Part shown: positions 58,658-64,000 of the stretch, piece after piece
Layout of the letters: each line of letters starts with the position of its first letter
Position numbering within the stretch: the stretch's first letter is position 1
DNA from: Pseudomonadota bacterium
GTDB taxonomy: Bacteria; Pseudomonadota; Gammaproteobacteria; Burkholderiales; Burkholderiaceae_C
DNA: 64,000 bases
Reading direction: 5' to 3'
NCBI GenBank assembly: GCA_023387335.1
Contig: JAEWIF010000041.1
Span: 1 to 64,000, forward strand
Translations under genes and position numbers: made by a program
Notes under the pieces: generated by a model
The model's input: the letters and a program-made list of their open reading frames with translations, nothing else
Told to the model about the DNA's origin: nothing
Database searches by the model: none

Positions 58658-60219
58658 TGTCGGCGCCCGCTGGCGCGCACGTCGCGCCTCCGCCGCTGGA
58701 AGGCGCGGCGCGGGTCTGGGGCACCATCGCCCTGTCCGCCGCGACCTTCATGAACGTGCTGGACACTTCCATCGCGAACGTCTCGCTGCCGGCCATCGCC
58801 GGCGACCTGGGCGTCAGTCCCAACCAGGGCACCTGGGTCATCACCAGCTTCGCGGTGGCCAACGCCATCGCGGTGCCGCTGACCGGCTGGCTGTCGCAAC
58901 GCTTCGGCCAGGTGCGGCTGTTCGTCGCCAGCGTGATGCTGTTCGTGCTCGCGTCCTGGCTGTGCGGCCTGGCGCCCAGCATGCCGCTGCTGATCGCCTT
59001 CCGCGCGCTGCAGGGCTTCGTGGCCGGGCCGATGATCCCGCTGTCGCAATCGCTGCTGCTGGCCAGCTACCCGCGCGCTCTCGCGGGCCTGGCGATGGCG
59101 ATGTGGGCGATGACGACGCTCGTCGCGCCGGTGCTGGGGCCGCTGCTGGGCGGCTGGATCACCGACAACATCAGCTGGCCCTGGATCTTCTACATCAACG
59201 TGCCGGTGGGCATCGTCGCCGCCGCGGCCTCGTGGGCGCTGTTCCACAAGCGCGAGAGCGTCATCCGCCGGCTGCCGATCGACAAGGTGGGCCTCGCGCT
59301 GCTGGTGGTGTGGATCGCCGCGCTGCAGATGATGCTGGACCTGGGCAAGGAGCACGACTGGTTCGACTCGCAGCTGATCGTGGCGCTGGGCGTGATCGCG
59401 CTCGTGGGCTTCGCCTTCTTCCTGATCTGGGAGCTGACCGACGAGCATCCGGTGGTGGACCTGCGCCTCTTCGCGCGGCGCAACTTCTGGGCGGGCACGC
59501 TGACCACCTCGGTCGCCTACGGCCTCTTCTTCGGCAACGTGGTGCTGCTGCCGCTGTGGCTGCAGCAATTCATGGGCTACACGTCGACCGACGCGGGCAT
59601 GGTCATGGCGCCGGTGGGCCTGCTGGCCATGGTGCTCTCGCCGGTGGTCGGCAAGACCGTGGGCAAGGTCGACGCGCGGCTCTACGCCACCTTCGCCTTC
59701 GTCGTGTTCGGTCTCGTGATGTGGCTGCGATCGAACTTCAACACCACGGCCGACATGTCGACCATCCTGGTGCCCACCGTCGTGCAGGGCGTGGCGATGG
59801 CGTTCTTCTTCATCCCGCTGATGACGATCACGATGTCGGGGCTGTCGCCCGACCGCATCCCGGCGGCGAGCGGCCTCACGAACTTCGTGCGCATCACGGC
59901 CGGCGCCATGGGCACCTCGATCTCCACGACGATGTGGGAGAGCCGCGCGGCGCTGCACCACGCGCAGCTGGCCGAGGCGGTGAACCCGGCCAATCCGGCG
60001 GTGGGCCCGGTGTGGAGCGGCCTGTCCGCCGGCGGCCTCACGCAGGACCAGATCGTCGCGCAGGTCAACCGCCTGGCCGACCAGCAGGCCTTCACGATGG
60101 CGGCCACCGACCTGTTCTGGCTGTCCGCGGCGCTGTTCGTGCTGCTGATCCCGCTGGTGTGGTTGACCCGGCGGCAGTCGGGTGGCGGCGGTTCGGACGC
60201 TGCCGCGGGCGCGCACTGA
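58657..60219 (+). CDS. emrB: Multidrug transporter, DHA2 family MFS (EmrB)
   Basis: A 520-residue proton-driven exporter with 14 predicted helices. Motif D (MNVLDTSIANVSLPAIAGDL near 34) and motif A (GWLSQRFGQVRLF near 79) are those of DHA2 transporters, and motif C (MTTLVAPVLGPLLGGWITD) is in helix 5. The start codon overlaps the emrA stop (TGATG). The substrate range is unknown; EmrB homologues export hydrophobic weak acids. Confidence 0.94.
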   Translation: MSAPAGAHVAPPPLEGAARVWGTIALSAATFMNVLDTSIANVSLPAIAGDLGVSPNQGTWVITSFAVANAIAVPLTGWLSQRFGQVRLFVASVMLFVLASWLCGLAPSMPLLIAFRALQGFVAGPMIPLSQSLLLASYPRALAGLAMAMWAMTTLVAPVLGPLLGGWITDNISWPWIFYINVPVGIVAAAASWALFHKRESVIRRLPIDKVGLALLVVWIAALQMMLDLGKEHDWFDSQLIVALGVIALVGFAFFLIWELTDEHPVVDLRLFARRNFWAGTLTTSVAYGLFFGNVVLLPLWLQQFMGYTSTDAGMVMAPVGLLAMVLSPVVGKTVGKVDARLYATFAFVVFGLVMWLRSNFNTTADMSTILVPTVVQGVAMAFFFIPLMTITMSGLSPDRIPAASGLTNFVRITAGAMGTSISTTMWESRAALHHAQLAEAVNPANPAVGPVWSGLSAGGLTQDQIVAQVNRLADQQAFTMAATDLFWLSAALFVLLIPLVWLTRRQSGGGGSDAAAGAH

Positions 60220-60575
60220 TGCCGCTCGACTACCTCCTCTTCGACTTCTCGGACGAGGAGGGCGGTGCCGGCAGCTTCGACGCGATGGTGTCGGTGCTGC
60301 CGGATCGCCTGCCGGCACTGATCGGCGAGATCGAGGCCGTGCTGCGATGGGCGCATCGCGAGTTCGGCGCGCCTTCCGACGACGAAGGCGACTGGGACTT
60401 CGAATTGCAGGCCACCTGCGAGCCGGACACGCCGCTGCACGCGGCGTACGAAGCCGCCTCGGGGCGGCTGTCCCTGTCTCCCGAAGGCGATGCGCGCACG
60501 ACGCTGAGCCTCACGCTCAGCGGTTCGAACTCGTTCTGCGAAGCCTTCCGCCAGGCCTTTCCGGCCTCGGACTGA
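60219..60575 (+). CDS. Small acidic protein of unknown function at the end of the efflux operon
   Basis: A 118-residue acidic cytosolic protein (FDFSDEEGGAGSFDAMVSVL, then SDDEGDWDFELQATCEPD). No known domain, signal or membrane segment seen. Its start overlaps the emrB stop (TGATG), so it is translationally coupled to the pump. Similar small proteins occur beside EmrB genes in relatives as far as I recall. Function unknown. Confidence 0.68.
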   Translation: MPLDYLLFDFSDEEGGAGSFDAMVSVLPDRLPALIGEIEAVLRWAHREFGAPSDDEGDWDFELQATCEPDTPLHAAYEAASGRLSLSPEGDARTTLSLTLSGSNSFCEAFRQAFPASD

Positions 60576-60679
60576 AGCGACATCTTTCTTTGCCCGACCC
60601 GTACCCGCCGTTTGCCGGCGGTTTGCAATGGTCCTCGACCATGGAGGCTCCCAACAAGGAAACAAGGAGCGAACGAACC

Positions 60680-61135
60680 ATGAAATCCAGGACCATCGCA
60701 TGCGGCATCGCGATCGCCGCTCTGGGCTTTTCTTCCCTTTCCTTCGCCCAGCCGGCCCGCGTCGAGGCGAACCGCGATGCGCGCGAAGCTCGACAGGACA
60801 TCCGCGACGCCCAGCGCGACCTGCGCCGTGCGGACAACCCGCGCGAAGCCCGCGAAGCGCGGCGCGATCTCCGCGAAGCCCAGCGCGACCTGCGCGAGGC
60901 GCGCAACGACCGGCGCGACGCCCGCCGCCACTACTACAACGCGCGCGGGCCGGAGTTCCGCCGCGGAGGGCGGCTGCCCGTGGAGCTGCGCGAGCGCTAC
61001 TACGTGGTCAACAACTGGCATGGCCATCACCTGTACGCGCCGCCCCGCGGCTATCAGTGGGTGCAGGTGGGGTCGGACTACGTCCTTTCAGCGATCGCGA
61101 CGGGGATCATCGCGAGCCTGGTCCTCAGCAACTGA
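60680..61135 (+). CDS. RcnB family periplasmic protein with charged repeat region
   Basis: A 151-residue exported protein: signal peptide MKSRTIACGIAIAALGFSSL (cleaved near SFAQ). Residues 28-85 are an Ala/Arg/Asp/Glu repeat (REARRDLREAQRDLREARND), probably one long charged helix. The C-terminal third has RcnB features: LPVELRERYYVVNNW, PPRGYQWVQVGSDYVL and a final hydrophobic IATGIIASLVLSN. RcnB proteins take part in nickel/cobalt balance in E. coli; that role here is only by family. A clear ribosome site AAGGAGCGAACG precedes the ATG. Confidence 0.84.
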   Translation: MKSRTIACGIAIAALGFSSLSFAQPARVEANRDAREARQDIRDAQRDLRRADNPREAREARRDLREAQRDLREARNDRRDARRHYYNARGPEFRRGGRLPVELRERYYVVNNWHGHHLYAPPRGYQWVQVGSDYVLSAIATGIIASLVLSN

Positions 61136-61171
61136 TCGATCTCCGGGGAGGCCGCGCCTAGACTCGAGGCG

Positions 61172-61823
61172 ATGCGGACTCCCGGACTCTTCGACGACAT
61201 CGACGCCCGCGCGGTCGACCCCATCGGCCCGCGGGCCTGCATGCTGCGCGGCTTCGCGCTGCCGTTCGCGCAGGAGCTGCTGTCGGCGATCGAGCGGATA
61301 GAGCAGGCGGCCCCATTCCGCCACATGGTCACGCCCGGCGGTTTCACCATGTCGGTGGCGATCACCAACTGCGGCTCTCTGGGCTGGACGAGCGATGCGC
61401 GCGGCTACCGCTACGCGGCGCAAGACCCGGAGACCGGCTCGCCCTGGCCGGCCATGCCCGGCGTTTTCACCCGGCTCGCGCAAGCAGGCCGCGGAGTCGG
61501 CGGGCTTCGACGGGTTCGCGCCCGACGCCTGCCTGGTCAATCGCTACGCGCCCGGCGCGCGGTTGAGCCTGCATCAGGACAAGGACGAGCGCGATCATTC
61601 CGCGCCCATCGTGTCCGTGTCGCTGGGCATGGACGCGACCTTCCTCTTCGGTGGCCACAAGCGGACCGACCGGCCCGCGCGGCTGCCGCTGCGCCACGGC
61701 GACGTGGTCGTGTGGGGCGGCGAGGACCGGCTGCGCTACCACGGCGTGCTGCCGCTCAAGGACGACCCGCATCCGCTGCTGGGAAGCCAAAGGATCAACC
61801 TGACGTTCCGCAAGGCCGGGTGA
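61172..61823 (+). pseudogene. alkB: Alkylated DNA repair dioxygenase AlkB, one apparent +1 frameshift
   Basis: From 61172 the frame encodes a typical AlkB N-terminus (RTPGLFDDIDARAV; RHMVTPGGFTMSVAITNCGS; LGWTSDARGYRY) to about residue 103. The rest (AESAGFDGFAPDACLVNRYA onward) is in the next frame. Dropping one C at about 61481 (GCGCAAGCAG to GCGAAGCAG) restores a 216-residue protein, the E. coli length. The iron ligands HxD (LHQDKDE), distal His (RYHGVLP) and the 2-oxoglutarate arginines (RINLTFRK) all lie after the shift. Broken gene or a one-base assembly error. Confidence 0.86.
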
Positions 61824-61854
61824 ACCGGAAGGCCGCGCCCGCAGAATCGGAGGA

Positions 61855-63675
61855 ATGAACCTCCTGAGGAGATACCTCAAGCCGCAGCGCAAGCTGGTGG
61901 CCCTCGCACTGCTGCTGGCCGCGCTGAGCCAGGTGATGGCGCTGGTCGATCCCATCATCTTCGGATGGCTGGTCGACGACTACGCCAACCAGCGCCACGT
62001 CAAGAGCGACCAGGAGCTGGTGAGCGGCGCCTTGCGGCTGCTGGCGCTGGCGGTGGCCGTGGCCATCGCCTCGCGCGCCTGCAAGGCCATGCAGGACTAC
62101 GTCACCCGCCTCGTGGTGCAGCGCTTCGGCACCCAGATCTTCAACGACGGCCTGCGCCAGACGCTGCGCCTGCGCTACCACGAGTTCGAGGACCAGAGCA
62201 GCGGCGAGACGCTGTCGCTGCTGCTGCGAGTGCGGCGCGACACCGAGCGGTTCATCAAAGCGTTCATCAATGTCCTCTTCGCTTCGCTGGTGGGCCTGGC
62301 GTTCCTGCTCTGGTACGCGATCACCAAGAGCTGGCTGCTGGTGCCGGTGTTCCTGGTCGGCCTGCTGGTGCTCGGTGGACTTTCAGGGTTGCTCAGCCGG
62401 CAGATCCGCAGCCAGCAGCGCGCGCTGAACCGCGAGACCACGCGCAACGCCGGCTTCATCACCGAGAGCCTGCGCAACGTCGCGCTGATCCGCAGCCTGG
62501 GCCTGACGTTCCGCGAGATCCGGCGGCTGGAGGCGCAGACGCAGGTGATCTTCGACCTGGAGATGGCCAAGGTGCGCCGCATCCGCTGGCTGGCCTTCCT
62601 GCAGGGCTCCACGCTCAGCCTGCTCAAGCTGTCGGTGCTGTTCGCGCTGCTCTGGCTGATCTTCCGCGACGTGCTGTCGACCGGCGAGCTGATCGCGATG
62701 CAGTTCATCTCGGTCGGCATCCTGGCCCCCCTTCAGGAGCTGGGCTCCATCATCCTGGCGTGGCGCGAGGCGAGTTCGTCGATGGCGAACTTCGCCGAGC
62801 TGATGGCCAAGCCGATCGACCAGCGGCCCAAGGACGCGGTGCACGTCGGGCCGATCGAATCGCTGCGGTTCGAGCATGTGGTGTTCCGCCACCGCGGCGC
62901 CGAGGAGAACGCGCTGGACGACGTCAGCTTCTCCGCGCGGCGCGGCGACACCATCGCCTTCGTCGGGCCATCGGGCTCGGGCAAGTCCACGCTGGTGAAG
63001 CTGCTGCTGGGCCTGTACCGGCCCGCTTCCGGCGAGGTCTTCTTCAACGAGATCAGCACGCGCAAGCTGCGCTACAACGAGGCGCGCCGCCAGGTCGGCT
63101 ACGTCACGCAGGAGACGACCCTCTTCGCCGGCACGGTGCGCGAGAACATGCTGTTCGTGCGTCCCGACGCCACCGACGCGCAGATCCTTGCCGCGCTGGA
63201 GCATGCGCAGTGCGCGACGCTGCTCGCGCGGCTGCCGCAGGGGCTGGACACCCTGGTCGGCGAGAGCGGCACCAAGCTGTCGGGCGGCGAGCGCCAGCGC
63301 CTGTCGATCGCCCGGGCCCTGCTGCGCGAGCCGCGGCTGCTGGTGTTCGACGAGGCGACTTCAGCGCTCGACTCGCTGACCGAGCAGCAGGTCACCGAGA
63401 CCGTGCGCCGCGTCTCCGAGGAGCGCACCCAGATCACGCTGCTGATCGCGCACCGCCTCTCCACCGTTCTGCACGCCGACGCGATCTACGTGCTGGAGAA
63501 GGGCCGCGTGGTGGAAAGCGGCAGCCACGCGGAGCTGGTGGCGCAGAAGGGCCTGTACTACGCGATGTGGCGCCAGCAGATCGGGGAGCGCGAAGCCGCG
63601 CCGGCCGGGCCGCCGCGAGAAGAGGACGACGCGGACGACACCGGGCTCATCGCGAACCCGATGCTCGAACCGTAG
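61855..63675 (+). CDS. ABC transporter, fused permease and ATP-binding protein (type IV exporter)
   Basis: A 606-residue half-transporter that works as a dimer. The membrane domain (about 1-320) has six helices. The nucleotide-binding domain has Walker A FVGPSGSGKSTLVK (about 369-382), Q-loop YVTQETTLF, signature LSGGERQRLS (near 475), Walker B LLVFDEATSALD and the switch His in LLIAHRLSTV. A 30-residue acidic tail (REEDDADDTG) is unusual. It could export lipids or drugs; no substrate is evident. It starts 31 bases after alkB. Confidence 0.92.
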   Translation: MNLLRRYLKPQRKLVALALLLAALSQVMALVDPIIFGWLVDDYANQRHVKSDQELVSGALRLLALAVAVAIASRACKAMQDYVTRLVVQRFGTQIFNDGLRQTLRLRYHEFEDQSSGETLSLLLRVRRDTERFIKAFINVLFASLVGLAFLLWYAITKSWLLVPVFLVGLLVLGGLSGLLSRQIRSQQRALNRETTRNAGFITESLRNVALIRSLGLTFREIRRLEAQTQVIFDLEMAKVRRIRWLAFLQGSTLSLLKLSVLFALLWLIFRDVLSTGELIAMQFISVGILAPLQELGSIILAWREASSSMANFAELMAKPIDQRPKDAVHVGPIESLRFEHVVFRHRGAEENALDDVSFSARRGDTIAFVGPSGSGKSTLVKLLLGLYRPASGEVFFNEISTRKLRYNEARRQVGYVTQETTLFAGTVRENMLFVRPDATDAQILAALEHAQCATLLARLPQGLDTLVGESGTKLSGGERQRLSIARALLREPRLLVFDEATSALDSLTEQQVTETVRRVSEERTQITLLIAHRLSTVLHADAIYVLEKGRVVESGSHAELVAQKGLYYAMWRQQIGEREAAPAGPPREEDDADDTGLIANPMLEP

Positions 63676-63676
63676 A

Positions 63677-64000
63677 TCAGCGCAGCAGCGCCGACATCGC
63701 CGAGAAGCAGTTCACCATGCGCACCGCCGCGGCCACCGTGGGCGCGTTGAAGGCGATCTCGTCGCCATCCAGGCGGCGCAGGTCGGGCCACTGGCAGAAC
63801 AGGTCGGCCAGCGCGGGCGTCTGCGTCTGGATGCGCACCTGCAGCGGCAGCTCCAGGCGCAACGGACGCACCTCGGCGCGCTTCGCCAGGCCTTGCGCGA
63901 CGCCCTTGCGGATGGCCGCGCACGATTCGGCGGGCGACAGGCTGATGCCGCTGGTCTGGCCGGTGGCGCGCTTGGTCTGCACGAACACCGCGCCCGGGAA
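63677..64000 (-). CDS. M55-family D-aminopeptidase (DppA-like), C-terminal fragment running off the window
   Basis: The open frame continues through the right edge of the window (FPGAVFVQTKRATG at the edge), so only the last 107 residues are seen. Segments match the end of DppA-type peptidases: SLSPAESCAAIRKGVAQGLA, then LPLQVRIQTQTPALADLFCQ and LRRLDGDEIAFNAPTVAAAV. The zinc-site residues of the family would be upstream. It converges with the ABC transporter gene, one base apart. A GTG at 63988 is internal. Confidence 0.75.
   Translation of the reverse strand, partial: FPGAVFVQTKRATGQTSGISLSPAESCAAIRKGVAQGLAKRAEVRPLRLELPLQVRIQTQTPALADLFCQWPDLRRLDGDEIAFNAPTVAAAVRMVNCFSAMSALLR

Noticed and set aside
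63677..63988. Complete 103-residue gene starting with GTG at 63988
   Set aside because: The frame stays open to the window edge and the protein looks like the end of a longer M55 peptidase.

Overview
The window is one gene-dense, GC-rich chromosomal segment of a betaproteobacterium, most likely order Burkholderiales, family Comamonadaceae (Ramlibacter/Variovorax-like). This rests on gene content rather than a database search: a 5S rRNA of Burkholderiales type, a LiuR-controlled acyl-CoA cluster with carbonic anhydrase and aceK, two Bug (TctC-type) solute receptors with a tctBA transporter, and the corC-lnt-glyQ-glyS-gmhB-plsC housekeeping block. No tRNA, CRISPR array, insertion sequence or prophage was seen, and no gene-free stretch exceeds about 200 bases.

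Layout. 1-160: end of an rRNA operon (5S plus terminator). 180-5740: fadD-type acyl-CoA ligase, an unknown protein, then an operon of Tat-signal subunit, GMC oxidoreductase and alpha/beta hydrolase. 5790-8940: signalling block with a response regulator fused to a cyclase-like domain, a LuxR-type regulator, a Crp/Fnr regulator and a class III cyclase. 9010-11500: hppD with divergent Lrp-type regulator, then a GNAT. 11600-20190: corC, lnt, glyQ, glyS, a two-gene nucleotidyltransferase/partner module, gmhB, plsC and a metallopeptidase. 20210-29520: metallo-hydrolase, LiuR regulator and an acyl-CoA/leucine-type catabolic cluster with can, aceK and a thiolase. 29520-33070: TrkA, TrkH and a frameshifted HAD phosphatase. 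33080-39370: tctB-tctA bracketed by two two-component systems. 39490-43750: TerC, UspA, an Nramp-like transporter, a secreted lipoprotein and a Mut7-C protein. 43750-48000: Bug receptor and tartrate/malate-type dehydrogenase, a TIR-like repeat protein and a LysR regulator. 48020-52430: LacI regulator, Bug receptor, glucarate dehydratase and kdgD. 52500-55290: small exported proteins, a FAH-family protein and a DUF3820 protein. 55380-60580: MarR-NodT-EmrA-EmrB efflux operon. 60680-64000: RcnB-like protein, frameshifted alkB, an ABC exporter and the C-terminal end of a DppA-like peptidase.

How parts work together. The two Bug receptors sit beside enzymes for tartrate/malate-type and glucarate-type acids but have no adjacent membrane subunits; the receptor-less tctBA pair in the same window could serve them (inference). 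Several regulators have readable operators: a 26-bp palindrome for LiuR, two LacI half-helix-phased sites 21 bp apart, a MarR palindrome overlapping a near-consensus promoter, and phased 11-bp direct repeats next to the response-regulator genes.

The most interesting item is the 357-residue protein at 45966-47039. It has an N-terminal helical region, a roughly 60-residue Pro-Thr-Ala repeat linker, and a C-terminal TIR-like domain that resembles nucleotide-binding/NAD-cleaving effectors. It lies between a dehydrogenase with its probable LysR operator and the LysR gene itself. A second accessory module, the predicted nucleotidyltransferase pair at 17081-17928, interrupts the housekeeping run between glyS and gmhB. 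Two genes (HAD phosphatase, alkB) each carry one apparent +1 base frameshift that should be checked against reads.
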